From positions 1-64,000 of the forward strand of contig JABFQW010000053.1 in the NCBI GenBank assembly GCA_013141455.1: a stretch of 64,000 nt of DNA, written 5' to 3'. This DNA is from Bacteroidales bacterium (GTDB lineage Bacteria; Bacteroidota; Bacteroidia; Bacteroidales; F082). The notes beneath the pieces were generated by a model, which saw only the letters and a list, made by a program, of their open reading frames with translations, was not told the origin of the DNA and did no database searches. How positions within the stretch are numbered: the stretch's first letter is position 1; the number at the start of each line of letters is the position of its first letter. Of this stretch, positions 19,143 to 28,226 are shown piece after piece. Both the position numbers and the translations under genes were made by a program.

Positions 19143-21083
19143 ATGAGATTTCCGATTCGAACAATAGCCATCATTTTGGTGGTCTGTTCCCTGATTCAAA
19201 GTGCATATTCGCAGAAATTAAAGGCAAAGGAATTTTACGAGCAAGGTAAAATTCAGTACGACGAAAGCATTTATCCGAAAGCGATCGAACTGTTTTCGAA
19301 AGCTGTGAAGGATGATCCCAAATATACCGATGCGTGGAATAGTTTGGGGAATTCGTATTATTACAACAAACAATATAAAGAGGCTGTTGAGGCTTACGCA
19401 AATCTCGAAAAGCTAAATCCCGATTATTGGGCCTGGTTTTATTACAACAGCGGACAATCGTACGAAGCACTGAACAAACCTGATGAAGCCATTGCAGCTT
19501 ATCAGTCATTTTTGAAGAGATTTCCACAAACGCCTAATTACACGAACTATCATCATCAGGCAAAATATCGCATCGCGGCCATCGAAGGCGCAAAAATTCT
19601 GCTCACCCAGCCAAACACCATGAAAGATCCGGTAAACCTGGGATTGCCGGTCAACAGTATTTCTGATGAATATATGCCGCAAATAAATCCGATGGGAACG
19701 CGCCTTTATTTTACGAGTGTACGCAAAGGTGGATTCGAAGCGCCTGATCCTGAAAATCCTTTGTGGTTTGGTGAGGATCTGTATTATGTTGAACAACAGG
19801 GCAACACGTGGGGTAAGCCGGTTTTGTTGCCTGAGCCAATCAATTCATACAATAATGATGCAACTTCTACTTTTAGTGGTGATGGACAAACCCTGATCTA
19901 TGTAAAATGTGGCCTTGATGAAGGTATCGGGGGTTGTGATTTGTATATTGCTCAGTTAGAGGGCGATACATGGAGTAAACCGATCAATTTGGGGAATGTG
20001 GTGAATACCGGCGATTGGGACTCACAGCCTTCGATGTCGGCCGATGGGACGAAAATCATTTTCTCATCCGATCGGGATGGTGGATACGGCGGATCCGATT
20101 TATACCTGATCACGAAAAATCAGTTTGGCGACTGGGGAGTGCCGTCAAATCTGGGTCCGGTCATCAATACACCTTTTACCGAAAAGAGCCCTTATATTGC
20201 CGCCGATGGAAAAACGCTTTATTTCTCATCTTACGGACATCCGGGTTTTGGAAATGCTGATATTTTTAAATCTGTTTTTGAAAATAGTAAATGGAGCAGC
20301 CCGGTCAATTTGGGTCAACCCTTAAATTCAGCAGGCGATGACAATTATTTTACCATTTCTGCCTCAGGTGAGAAAGCTTTTTTTGCTTCAACAAGAACCG
20401 GAGGAAATGGTGAATACGATTTATATGAAATCGAGATTCCCGAATCGATGCGCCCGCAACCAACGGTAATTGTTTCGGGAAAAGTAACCAACGCGAAAAC
20501 CAATGAACCCACCGGGGCATGGGTTTTGGTGGAGGACCTCAGTTCGGGCGAATTGATCGCTACAAATAAAAGCAATTCAAAAACAGGCGAGTATCTGATT
20601 GTTTTGCCTGCAGGACGAAATTATGGTGTTTCGGCAAACAAGGAAGGTTTTTTCTTCTATTCACAAAACTTCGACTTGCCTGAAGATGTTAAATACCAGG
20701 AGATTAAAAAGGATATTGTTTTAAAACCCATTGAAAAAGGCACGAAAGTAGTACTCAATAATATTTTCTTCGAAACCGGAAAAGCCGACCTGAAACCGGA
20801 GAGTTTTGTTGAACTGGCAAAGGCTGTTGAATTACTTCGAAACAACAGAACAATGATCGTGGAAATTGGTGGTCACACCGACAATATTGGGTCGGATGAA
20901 GCCAATATGAAACTGTCGCACAACAGAGCCAAATCGGTACGCGATTATATGGTAAGCGCTGGAATAGCCTCTGAGCGGTTGCAAGCCAAAGGGTATGGCA
21001 AAACAGAACCCATCGCTGCCAACGACACACCCGAAGGCCGTCAGGCAAACCGTAGAACCGAATTCGTGATTTTAGAAAATTAA
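19143..21083 (+). CDS. TPR-PD40-OmpA envelope protein
   Basis: A 646-residue secreted protein that probably tethers the outer membrane to peptidoglycan. It has a signal peptide (to about residue 22), two to three TPR units (about 30-150; AWNSLGNSYYYNKQYKEAVE), and a WD40-like PD40 beta-propeller (about 160-435) with repeated PQINPMGTRLYFTS/SADGTKIIFSSDR-type blades. A carboxypeptidase-regulatory-like domain (about 440-530) and a C-terminal OmpA domain (about 538-646) with GHTDNIGSDEANMKLSHNRA follow. The same architecture is found in PorE of the type IX secretion and gliding machinery, but also in many other Bacteroidota proteins, so the specific role is undetermined. A strong terminator follows. 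Confidence 0.93.
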   Translation: MRFPIRTIAIILVVCSLIQSAYSQKLKAKEFYEQGKIQYDESIYPKAIELFSKAVKDDPKYTDAWNSLGNSYYYNKQYKEAVEAYANLEKLNPDYWAWFYYNSGQSYEALNKPDEAIAAYQSFLKRFPQTPNYTNYHHQAKYRIAAIEGAKILLTQPNTMKDPVNLGLPVNSISDEYMPQINPMGTRLYFTSVRKGGFEAPDPENPLWFGEDLYYVEQQGNTWGKPVLLPEPINSYNNDATSTFSGDGQTLIYVKCGLDEGIGGCDLYIAQLEGDTWSKPINLGNVVNTGDWDSQPSMSADGTKIIFSSDRDGGYGGSDLYLITKNQFGDWGVPSNLGPVINTPFTEKSPYIAADGKTLYFSSYGHPGFGNADIFKSVFENSKWSSPVNLGQPLNSAGDDNYFTISASGEKAFFASTRTGGNGEYDLYEIEIPESMRPQPTVIVSGKVTNAKTNEPTGAWVLVEDLSSGELIATNKSNSKTGEYLIVLPAGRNYGVSANKEGFFFYSQNFDLPEDVKYQEIKKDIVLKPIEKGTKVVLNNIFFETGKADLKPESFVELAKAVELLRNNRTMIVEIGGHTDNIGSDEANMKLSHNRAKSVRDYMVSAGIASERLQAKGYGKTEPIAANDTPEGRQANRRTEFVILEN

Positions 21084-21112
21084 AATTCGGTCACACAAAT
21101 CCCAATTAGCTG

Positions 21113-21166
21113 AACCGGTGGTTACAAAGTGAAATAAAGCGCTTTGTTAACCACCGGTTTTTTATT
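21113..21166 (+). terminator. Intrinsic terminator of the OmpA-family gene
   Basis: Long arms AACCGGTGGTTACAAAG and CTTTGTTAACCACCGGTT (one-base bulge) pair around a short AT-rich loop and are followed directly by a run of T. Confidence 0.85.
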
Positions 21167-21250
21167 GAAAAATTTCATGTCATCCTGATTTCATATTGAT
21201 TGTAATTCCTTCAGTTCAAACGTTGGAAACTGATTCATTGTTTTTCTTGA

Positions 21251-21258
21251 TATATTTG
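21251..21258 (+). promoter_or_regulatory. Candidate -7 promoter element for the 21288-24683 operon
   Basis: TATATTTG matches TAnnTTTG and ends 29 nt before the ATG at 21288. Confidence 0.45.
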
Positions 21259-21287
21259 TTTGTCGGAATGATAAATAAAAATATGCC

Positions 21288-21767
21288 ATGAAACAAAAAT
21301 ATATCCTCAGTTCGGTAATTCCTTATTCATTGATTAGTTTGATAATGAACGGATTAATTGTTTATTTCATTCTCGATAGCCGTAATCAGATCGAATTTTC
21401 GTTAGAAAGCATCAGTTTACATGCGAAGAGTCCGCTCGGAATTTCGATGTATGTTGCCATGATCCTGACAATTATTTTATCAGCTATTTCTTTTTTATTC
21501 TTAAAAAAGGCTGAAAAAAAATCAGGATCGATGCAGGCTGATACTTTGTTGTCAGGCGGGTTCTGGCCCGAAATTTTTGTGATCGTTTTGCGGAATTCTA
21601 TTTTTGCTTTCGGGTTGATCATCCTGCTTATCGAATTGGTGCAGACACGCCTGCCTTTTGGTTCAGTTAGTCTTGTATCTGCCTCGGCTTTGGCAGGATT
21701 TATCTCATTGGTTATTACCGGACTTACCCTATATTCGACCATCGATACTATCCTCTCAAAAAAATAA
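21288..21767 (+). CDS. Small integral membrane protein of unknown function
   Basis: A 159-residue protein with four predicted membrane helices (about 10-30, 52-75, 94-115 and 125-152) and a short lysine-rich loop between helices two and three. I do not recognise a family. It is the first gene of a likely three-gene operon: six bases separate it from the SGNH hydrolase, and the GH3 enzyme follows 18 bases after that. The context suggests an envelope function linked to carbohydrate turnover, but the protein itself gives no direct clue. Confidence 0.75.
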   Translation: MKQKYILSSVIPYSLISLIMNGLIVYFILDSRNQIEFSLESISLHAKSPLGISMYVAMILTIILSAISFLFLKKAEKKSGSMQADTLLSGGFWPEIFVIVLRNSIFAFGLIILLIELVQTRLPFGSVSLVSASALAGFISLVITGLTLYSTIDTILSKK

Positions 21768-21773
21768 AAATAG

Positions 21774-22412
21774 ATGTATAAAAACTGTTTGATTTTTCTT
21801 GTCCTTTTCACTTTGATTCTTGCTTCGTGCAGTGAAAAAACAGATAAACGGATTGTCTGCATCGGCGACAGTATCACCGAAGGCGCCGGTCTGAAATATC
21901 AAAGTAGTGATAGTTATCCGGCTCAACTCGACCAGATACTCGGTAATGGTTTTGAGGTGGTAAACTGTGGCCAGAGCGCGGCTACCATGCTGAAAGAGAG
22001 TGACTATTCCTATTGGCAATGCAATGAGTTTAGCAATGTTTTTACGGTTGATCCTGATATAGTTGTGATTGCGTTGGGAACCAACGATTCGAAAGATCAC
22101 AATTGGAATGCAGATCAGTTTACAAAGGACTATCAATCCATGATCGGTTTACTGAAATCCATGAATCAGGAAATGAAAATTTATGTGTGTCTGCCTCCAC
22201 CAGCGTTTAACCATGCCTGGGGAATCAACGATTCAACCATTCTACATGGGATTATTCCAATTCTCAGGAAGTTATCTGTTGAAAATAAACTTCAACTGAT
22301 TGATTTATATACAGCATTTCAAAATCATCCGGAAGTTTTTCCTGATAGTATTCATCCAAATAAAGCAGGTGCAAAGATGATGGCTGAATTTGTCGCCAAC
22401 GAAATAAAATAA
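21774..22412 (+). CDS. SGNH/GDSL hydrolase family lipoprotein
   Basis: A 212-residue esterase-like lipoprotein. The signal peptide ends in ILASC (Cys19), so it is anchored in the envelope. The SGNH blocks are present: block I GDSIT with nucleophile Ser33, the conserved Gly in VVNCGQSAATM, block III ALGTNDS, and block V DSIHPNKAG with Asp191 and His194. Members act on esters, often acetyl or acyl groups on carbohydrates. Its placement directly before a GH3 beta-glucosidase gene fits a glycan deacetylase role, but the substrate is inferred from context only. Confidence 0.88.
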   Translation: MYKNCLIFLVLFTLILASCSEKTDKRIVCIGDSITEGAGLKYQSSDSYPAQLDQILGNGFEVVNCGQSAATMLKESDYSYWQCNEFSNVFTVDPDIVVIALGTNDSKDHNWNADQFTKDYQSMIGLLKSMNQEMKIYVCLPPPAFNHAWGINDSTILHGIIPILRKLSVENKLQLIDLYTAFQNHPEVFPDSIHPNKAGAKMMAEFVANEIK

Positions 22413-22430
22413 CTATCAATATTATTGTAT

Positions 22431-24683
22431 ATGAGAACATTACAACTTTTCAAGCTTGTTTTGAGTTTTTTATTACTTATTGCTTCGAACCTGATGTTGA
22501 TGGCACAACTTTCGGTAAGTGACCAACAAAAACTCGACGAATTGATGTCGAAGATGACACTGGAGGAAAAAATTGGTCAGCTCAATCAATACACGGGTGA
22601 TTATGAAGCAACCGGGCCGATAAAACAAGTGGGTGACAAGGCGGAGGAAATCAGGCAGGGAAAGGTTGGATCGATGCTTAATATCAAAGGCACTGAAAAC
22701 ACCCGGATATTACAGGAAATTGCCATGCAGTCGCGCCTTAAAATTCCCTTGTTGTTTGGTCTGGATGTTGTTCACGGTTATTACACCACTTTCCCGATTC
22801 CATTGGGTGAAGCAGCCAGTTGGGACCTTGAAGCCATCGAACATTCGGCACGTATCGCGGCTACCGAAGCCGCCTCGGGTGGAGTTCACTGGACTTTTGC
22901 CCCGATGGTTGATATTGCACGCGATCCACGCTGGGGACGTGTGATGGAAGGTGCCGGCGAAGATACCTGGCTTGGAGCGAAAATTGCCGCTGCCCGCGTT
23001 CGGGGGTTTCAGGGCAAAGGACTCGGATCGACGGATGCCGTGATGGCCTGTGCCAAGCATTTTGCGGCTTATGGCGCTGCCGTTGGCGGACGTGATTACA
23101 ATTCGGTTGATATGAGCGAACGGATGCTCCGCGAGACCTATCTTCCTCCTTTCAAGGCCTGTGCCGAAGCCGGAGCTGCAACTTTCATGAATTCGTTCAA
23201 CGACCTGAACGGGATTCCGGCTACCGGAAATGCTTTTTTGCAAAGAGAAGTACTGAAAGGAGAATGGAATTTTCAGGGATTTGTTGTCAGCGACTGGGGT
23301 TCAATGGGTGAGATGATTGCCCATGGCTATTGCAAAGATGAAAAAGAAGCGGCGATGAAATCAATGATTGCCGGTAGTGATATGGATATGGAAAGCCGTG
23401 TATATACTCGTGAACTGGCAAATCTGGTTAAAGAAGGGAAAGTTCCGATGGCTTTGATTGATGAAGCCGTGAAACGAATCCTCACCAAAAAATTCGAGAT
23501 GGGCCTGTTTGACGATCCATTCCGGTTTTGCGACCCTGAAAGAGAGAAGGCTGTTTTGCATGATGCCGCGAACCGCGCCACTGCCCGCGACATTGCTCGA
23601 AAAAGCATTGTTTTGTTGAAAAACGACAATCAAACACTTCCGATTGATCTGAAATCGAAAGATAAGAATATAAAAACCATCGCTTTGATAGGGCCGTTGG
23701 CACAATCGGAAAACGATATGCTGGGTTTCTGGTCGATCAGTTGGCCCGATGGTGATATCGTTTCACAGGAAGAAGGCATTCGTACCAGATTACCCGAAGA
23801 TGTTACGCTCCTGGTTTCCAAAGGTTGCGAAATAAACGACAAATCGAAAGCCGGATTTGATGAAGCTATTGCAATGGCGAAAAAGGCCGATATCGTGATC
23901 TTATCGATCGGCGAAGCCCTCGATATGAGTGGTGAGGCGAAAAGCAAGGGACATATCCGTTTGCCCGGTGTTCAGGAGGAACTGGCACAGGCGATATATG
24001 GCACCGGAAAGCCGGTTGTTGTTATTCTAAATGCTGGCAGACCGTTGGTGTTCAATTGGGTAGCCGATAATATGCCCGCCATTCTTTATACCTGGTGGTT
24101 AGGTTCCGAAGCCGGAAACGCCATCGCCGATGTCGTGTTTGGCGATTATAATCCATCCGGGAAACTCCCGATGACTTTCCCTCGCGATGAGGGTCAGATT
24201 CCGTTGTATTACAACTACTTCAGCACAGGGAGACCTGCTGGAGGCGATAATGATACACAGTACCGTTCGGCCTATATTGATATGCCGCTCAGTCCGAAAT
24301 TCCCCTTTGGTTACGGATTAAGTTACACCACTTTTGAGTATTCCGGTTTAAAACTGAGTAGTAAAACAATGACCGAAAATGAAACATTGCAAATTACGTT
24401 TCAATTGAAAAATGCAGGAAACCTCGCTGGTGAAGAGGTTGTTCAGCTTTATCTGAAAGACTGTTTTGGTTCAGTTGTGCGGCCGGTGAAGGAACTGAAG
24501 GATTTCCAAAAACTTATGTTGCAACCGGGAGAATCCAAAACGATTGCTTTTGATATTGATAAAGAGAAACTGTCGTTTTACAACAATGATTTGAAATGGG
24601 TTGCTGAACCGGGTGAGTTTGAACTTATGATTGGTTCCTCATCCGCCGATATCAGGTTAAAGGATAAATTTGAGCTGAAGTAA
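22431..24683 (+). CDS. bglX: Glycoside hydrolase family 3, beta-glucosidase type
   Basis: A 750-residue exported enzyme resembling BglX that removes beta-linked glucose (or related sugars) from oligosaccharides, probably in the periplasm. The signal peptide runs to about residue 25. The N-terminal TIM-barrel has DVVHG, KHFAAYG, and the nucleophile Asp288 in FVVSDWGS. The alpha/beta sandwich and a C-terminal fibronectin III-like domain (FGYGLSYTTFEYS, GEEVVQLYLKD) follow, the full normal architecture. I chose the ATG at 22431; a TTG six bases upstream is less likely. It is the last gene of the operon and is followed by a strong bidirectional hairpin. Confidence 0.94.
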   Translation: MRTLQLFKLVLSFLLLIASNLMLMAQLSVSDQQKLDELMSKMTLEEKIGQLNQYTGDYEATGPIKQVGDKAEEIRQGKVGSMLNIKGTENTRILQEIAMQSRLKIPLLFGLDVVHGYYTTFPIPLGEAASWDLEAIEHSARIAATEAASGGVHWTFAPMVDIARDPRWGRVMEGAGEDTWLGAKIAAARVRGFQGKGLGSTDAVMACAKHFAAYGAAVGGRDYNSVDMSERMLRETYLPPFKACAEAGAATFMNSFNDLNGIPATGNAFLQREVLKGEWNFQGFVVSDWGSMGEMIAHGYCKDEKEAAMKSMIAGSDMDMESRVYTRELANLVKEGKVPMALIDEAVKRILTKKFEMGLFDDPFRFCDPEREKAVLHDAANRATARDIARKSIVLLKNDNQTLPIDLKSKDKNIKTIALIGPLAQSENDMLGFWSISWPDGDIVSQEEGIRTRLPEDVTLLVSKGCEINDKSKAGFDEAIAMAKKADIVILSIGEALDMSGEAKSKGHIRLPGVQEELAQAIYGTGKPVVVILNAGRPLVFNWVADNMPAILYTWWLGSEAGNAIADVVFGDYNPSGKLPMTFPRDEGQIPLYYNYFSTGRPAGGDNDTQYRSAYIDMPLSPKFPFGYGLSYTTFEYSGLKLSSKTMTENETLQITFQLKNAGNLAGEEVVQLYLKDCFGSVVRPVKELKDFQKLMLQPGESKTIAFDIDKEKLSFYNNDLKWVAEPGEFELMIGSSSADIRLKDKFELK

Positions 24684-24701
24684 AATTCAAGGCTTCACTT
24701 T

Positions 24702-24759
24702 TTAGTCAGGGCTTCACTCAAAGTGAAGCCCTGACTAAAAAAAGTGAAGCCCTGACTAA
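24702..24759. terminator. Bidirectional terminator with a duplicated arm
   Basis: The 17-mer TTAGTCAGGGCTTCACT (24702-24718) pairs with AGTGAAGCCCTGACTAA (24722-24738), and the latter is repeated exactly at 24743-24759. Two alternative hairpins can form. It separates the convergent GH3 and PQQ-propeller genes. Confidence 0.75.
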
Positions 24760-24762
24760 CGA

Positions 24763-26415
24763 TTATTTTCGTGTTTTCAGTTTTGTAACTGTCTTTTTTT
24801 CATACACATACACATAATTTCCCTCGGTTGAGAGTGTTGTGCTTGCACCTGTCCGGGCTTTGAATTCCAAAAAGTTACAGGTATTCAAATCGAAGGCTGC
24901 GATATCTGCTTTTTCTGTCTTCATCATCATGATATCTGCATAATACGCATCGAGTTCCGATTTTTTATATTTCCCGCTGGCAATCACTGCACCATCTTTC
25001 GGATTGAAGGTTGAAATACCTTTTTCACCAATGACTACTACCATACCCTTATAAAAATTCACTAAGGTTGCTTCGCCCACACCGCCTTTGGTAACAGGCA
25101 CTTCGTAATGTTCTGTACCGGTTTTGCTGTCTAATGAATAAAGTGCTTTACCGCTGCAAACAACTAAGTTACCCTTATCGAAGATCATATTTGTGATGCC
25201 TTTTTTGAATCGTTCCGATTCCCAGACGAAGGATCCATCTTTCGTGCTGAACGACTGAACACCAAATGGCCTTACTTCGGGAAACCAAATCCGGTTCTCT
25301 TCAACGATGGTTACACTTCCATCGGAATTGGTCTGACGTTTATAGATATAAGCCTGTGCTTCAACGCGTCCACCGATCTGTAATATAATCTGATCACCAT
25401 CGAGATACATATTCGGGATGGCTTTGGCGCCACCTTTTACTTCAGGTGAAGTCCAGAGCAAGCGGCCCGAGTTCAGGTCATACTTTTTAATATACTGGCT
25501 TCTTTTGCTTGTCATATCCAACACATACACATCCTGACCGCTGATGATCGGGTCAGCAACTGAGTTGTAAACGCCAAACCGCTTGGTACCGGCAGGTTTT
25601 GATACGATTTTTTCGGGAGTAAAATCGAAAGCCGCTGACCACAGGGTTGCTCCGGTTTCGTAATCATAAACCTGCATACCATTCAGTCGTAAAAACAATT
25701 TATTATTTTCGAGCGTCAGGTCATACAGAAACTCTTTAGATATAACTTTTCTTTCGGCCCGTCCGATATAGGTGTTTTCCCACATGATATCGCCATTATC
25801 AATATTCACTTTCATGATCTGATTCTTAAATCCGGTGAAAAGTGAGCTGATCCAATCCGGCATAAAATTCACCATCACTAAATAATTATCATTGTAAAGT
25901 GTTTTCCCTACTACACCTTTGAATTTTGATGTTGACCATTTTTCTTCGCCGGTGCGTGCTTTTACAAACACTAATCTTTCTTTCAATGTCATGGCAAAGC
26001 CTTCACGTTCAGGGATGTAGATAATAACATCCTCGCTTAAGTTTTGATATTGGTTTGTTGTCCAGAGCAATTCGCCGTTGGTGATGTCGATACAGGCTAT
26101 CTGGTCTTTTCCCATTTTACGGTCGAAAAGGAAAATAGTGTTTGATTCCCAGAAAGGAATCAGTTCGTCAATCTTGCTGAGTTTTGGAGCAATATCTTTA
26201 AATTTTTTCGTCCAGATAATTTCTCCGGTTTTGTTCTTAAAAACAGATATTTCCTTTTCTGAGGCAGCATAGGAGTAACCCCTGTCTTCGGTACCCGTGC
26301 CGTTGTACATGATACGGTGATCGAGTTTGTTTTCCCATATCACAGGCATGTCGTCCTGTGCTTTCATGGCGAAAGCTGAGAAAAAGAATAAGCAGATTAA
26401 TAGTGCATTTTTCAT
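24763..26415 (-). CDS. PQQ-like beta-propeller repeat protein, secreted
   Basis: A 550-residue exported protein (signal peptide to about residue 19) made of repeats of the PQQ-dehydrogenase-like propeller type: blocks such as KTGEIIWTKKF, TNGELLWTTNQ, RTGEEKWSTS, DNGDIMWENT, ETGATLWSA and NSGRLLWTSPE recur about every 45-60 residues. I see no catalytic calcium/PQQ site, so it is more likely a scaffold or binding protein (as BamB is) than a dehydrogenase. It is the last gene in a minus-strand operon with a small secreted protein and another propeller. Confidence 0.82.
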   Translation of the reverse strand: MKNALLICLFFFSAFAMKAQDDMPVIWENKLDHRIMYNGTGTEDRGYSYAASEKEISVFKNKTGEIIWTKKFKDIAPKLSKIDELIPFWESNTIFLFDRKMGKDQIACIDITNGELLWTTNQYQNLSEDVIIYIPEREGFAMTLKERLVFVKARTGEEKWSTSKFKGVVGKTLYNDNYLVMVNFMPDWISSLFTGFKNQIMKVNIDNGDIMWENTYIGRAERKVISKEFLYDLTLENNKLFLRLNGMQVYDYETGATLWSAAFDFTPEKIVSKPAGTKRFGVYNSVADPIISGQDVYVLDMTSKRSQYIKKYDLNSGRLLWTSPEVKGGAKAIPNMYLDGDQIILQIGGRVEAQAYIYKRQTNSDGSVTIVEENRIWFPEVRPFGVQSFSTKDGSFVWESERFKKGITNMIFDKGNLVVCSGKALYSLDSKTGTEHYEVPVTKGGVGEATLVNFYKGMVVVIGEKGISTFNPKDGAVIASGKYKKSELDAYYADIMMMKTEKADIAAFDLNTCNFLEFKARTGASTTLSTEGNYVYVYEKKTVTKLKTRK

Positions 26416-26437
26416 GGCGTTGAGATTTTGTTGTTAA

Positions 26438-26812
26438 TTAAAAGTTAAATTGGTAATTGAATTTATATTTTCTTCCTTTTGGGGTTTTGAAATTGAATGA
26501 ATAGTTATTCAAAAGCTCCCTGAACTGTGTCAGAACCTTGAGATCCAGATCCGGTTTTTTCTGGAAATAGACCGAAACTATTTTCCCTTTCTCGTTGATG
26601 GTCAGATCGACATCAAAAAGTCCGGTCATCTGGTGTTCTGTTGCAAAAACACGAAATACACCTTCCTCTTTCAGATCGAGTTCAATCTGTTGCCTGGCCG
26701 CCATCACGATGGTGTCAGAATCGGTGAGCGTCGGTTTTTTCTGGGCTGTAACATTGATCGAAACCAATGTGAACAGCATGATTGTGATTATTTTAAACAT
26801 TCTGGTTTCCAT
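26438..26812 (-). CDS. Small secreted protein with a TonB-C-like fold, function unknown
   Basis: A 124-residue exported protein (signal peptide ending near NVTAQ). The core DLTINEKGKIVSVYFQKK followed by a helix and a final basic strand recalls the C-terminal domain of TonB-like energy transducers, but the protein has no membrane anchor of the TonB kind. The start at 26812 overlaps the end of the upstream propeller gene by 25 bp; a second ATG at 26800 would still overlap by 13 bp. Either way, the gene is translationally linked to its neighbour. Confidence in the gene is good, in the fold weak. Confidence 0.75.
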   Translation of the reverse strand: METRMFKIITIMLFTLVSINVTAQKKPTLTDSDTIVMAARQQIELDLKEEGVFRVFATEHQMTGLFDVDLTINEKGKIVSVYFQKKPDLDLKVLTQFRELLNNYSFNFKTPKGRKYKFNYQFNF

Positions 26813-27975
26813 ATTTGTAAGCGGTTTCCTGTTACTATTACTACTGAATTATCCGGTAAAAACTCGAAACAATTTCTTCCGTCGCCAACCGATTCTCCTG
26901 CACGAAGTGATTCGAGCAAACGATAGCTCAATTCATAGCGTTCAAGCAACTGTCCGCTATCGAAATCATACAAATGAATCTCTCTGAATTTGCGCCCTTT
27001 GGTTTCGATGCCAAAAATCCGGCCATTTGGATGCAGCCTGAACTGAGGCTCATAATCGCTGGTCGAGAGGAATATTGTACGCAATACCTCGCGCGATTCC
27101 ATATCGACCACACTTACATACGATTGTTTGCCTTTGATGCTTGAATTTGCTTTACCGGAATGGGGTGTATGCAACACCATCAGGTATCGGCCGTCTTTCG
27201 AAAACTCCACCCTGAATATCAGATCGAATAAATCATTGACTGCATATATTGTTTCAAATGTTTGGGCATCAAGTATTTCGATCATTTGTTTGTTTTTGGC
27301 TGCAAACTTTAATGCTTTTTTATCCTGGCGCAACGATGGGATTGAGGCAAGCATTTCTTTGTCGTCGGGATGCACGGCTACCGCGATGATTTTTCCGGTC
27401 GGATCAATGTCAGCGCTTACCGAAGCATTGTAAAAACGATGCTTTTCAACTTTACTACCATCCGCGATATCAATAATACCCAACTGATCGCCTTCAAGAT
27501 AAAGTAAGTGTTTGCTATCGGGCATGAAACGAACGTCATGGGCTTTATCCATTAAAAAAAGCTGAATCCCAGAAGTTGCATCCACCACCTGAAATTCAAC
27601 CTCACGATCTTTGTCGGGAGAGTTATCGGCGTAAAACAGGTGTTGCAGAAGTATTTTGCTCCCATCGGGTGAATAGGTAAGGCGTGAACCTGCATACCAG
27701 TCATTCACCACATAATCGTTTCGGATCGATTTTGTTTCCCAATCGAACTGATATAACGGAAACCCTTGTGTGCTGCTTATACTCAATGTTTTGGTATCGG
27801 GCGAAAGTTCCATCCAACAGAGGAGATTTTTCTTTTCACCGAGTTTCAGTTTTTCATTATCGAGGTTATATACCTGAGCAACACAAGGTTCGATCATCAA
27901 CAGAGAAGTGAAAAACCATATCAGGCTTTTCAGGCTGTTTTTTTGAAGCAGGATAATTAATCGTTTCATATTCAT
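26788..27975 (-). CDS. WD40-like beta-propeller protein, secreted
   Basis: A 395-residue exported protein with a hydrophobic signal segment (about residues 14-32, ending near CVAQ). The mature part has propeller-like blades such as YSPDGSKILLQ, FSKDGRYLMVLHT, VDMESREVLRTIFL and LQIWKP, of the WD40-like type. It is probably a periplasmic or surface binding protein, with no enzymatic motif seen. It begins only four bases after a 35-codon leader ORF and overlaps the next gene, so the four ORFs form one compact transcription unit. Confidence 0.8.
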   Translation of the reverse strand: MNMKRLIILLQKNSLKSLIWFFTSLLMIEPCVAQVYNLDNEKLKLGEKKNLLCWMELSPDTKTLSISSTQGFPLYQFDWETKSIRNDYVVNDWYAGSRLTYSPDGSKILLQHLFYADNSPDKDREVEFQVVDATSGIQLFLMDKAHDVRFMPDSKHLLYLEGDQLGIIDIADGSKVEKHRFYNASVSADIDPTGKIIAVAVHPDDKEMLASIPSLRQDKKALKFAAKNKQMIEILDAQTFETIYAVNDLFDLIFRVEFSKDGRYLMVLHTPHSGKANSSIKGKQSYVSVVDMESREVLRTIFLSTSDYEPQFRLHPNGRIFGIETKGRKFREIHLYDFDSGQLLERYELSYRLLESLRAGESVGDGRNCFEFLPDNSVVIVTGNRLQIWKPECLK

Positions 27976-27979
27976 GGTC

Positions 27980-28087
27980 TTACCAAAATAAGAGGTCCCC
28001 CGTCAACACATTGTATATCTCAAAGCCATGAAATAGGCGTGTTAAGCGGGCTGACCTCCTGTTTATTTCTTTAATGGCTTTGAGCAT
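27980..28087 (-). CDS. Candidate 35-residue leader peptide upstream of the propeller operon
   Basis: On the minus strand an ATG at 28087, preceded by the purine-rich GAAAAGG, opens a 35-codon frame ending with TAA four bases before the ATG of the propeller gene. A TAnnTTTG element ends 16 nt upstream, so this would be the first ORF of the message. The peptide is rich in Arg and Leu, with the phrase INRRSARLTRLFHGF, and carries no signal peptide. The same bases contain two interlocking inverted repeats that could form a pseudoknot. It might be a real small protein, a regulatory leader, or a dispersed structured repeat that happens to be open. Confidence 0.45.
   Translation of the reverse strand: MLKAIKEINRRSARLTRLFHGFEIYNVLTGDLLFW
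27992..28084 (-). ncRNA. Candidate pseudoknotted leader RNA
   Basis: Stem A: CTCAAAGCCAT (28019-28029) and ATGGCTTTGAG (28074-28084) are a perfect 11-bp inverted repeat. Stem B: 27992-28009 and 28039-28058 pair as GAGGTC/GACCTC, CCCG/CGGG and AACAC/GTGTT with two small internal loops. The arms alternate (A-B-A'-B'), the arrangement of an H-type pseudoknot. It lies in the 5' leader of the propeller operon. I cannot assign it to a known riboswitch or RNA family. Confidence 0.5.
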
Positions 28088-28103
28088 CCTTTTCAGAACA
28101 GCA

Positions 28104-28111
28104 CAAAAATA
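28104..28111 (-). promoter_or_regulatory. Candidate -7 promoter element for the leader ORF and propeller operon
   Basis: The minus strand reads TATTTTTG, matching TAnnTTTG, 16 nt before the leader ATG at 28087. Confidence 0.5.
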
Positions 28112-28173
28112 ATTCAGCAGGGAGGGAAAGGGAATACGTAAAACAACGTAATTTCATTAGGTAAGAAAATTGA

Positions 28174-28226
28174 AATTTAAAATGCAAAATGCAAAATGAA
28201 AAATGCAAAGTGAAAAATGCAAATTA
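28174..28226. repeat. Degenerate AAATGCAAA tandem repeat
   Basis: Seven-to-ten-base units close to AAATGCAAA/GTGAAA are repeated about six times. The rest of the gap 28088-28508 is AT-rich, with a TATGTTTG at 28398-28405 as the only promoter-like match and no supported gene. Confidence 0.6.

Noticed and set aside
28174-28226. CRISPR-like array
   Set aside because: Units are short, degenerate and without spacers; it is a simple tandem repeat. No CRISPR was found anywhere.
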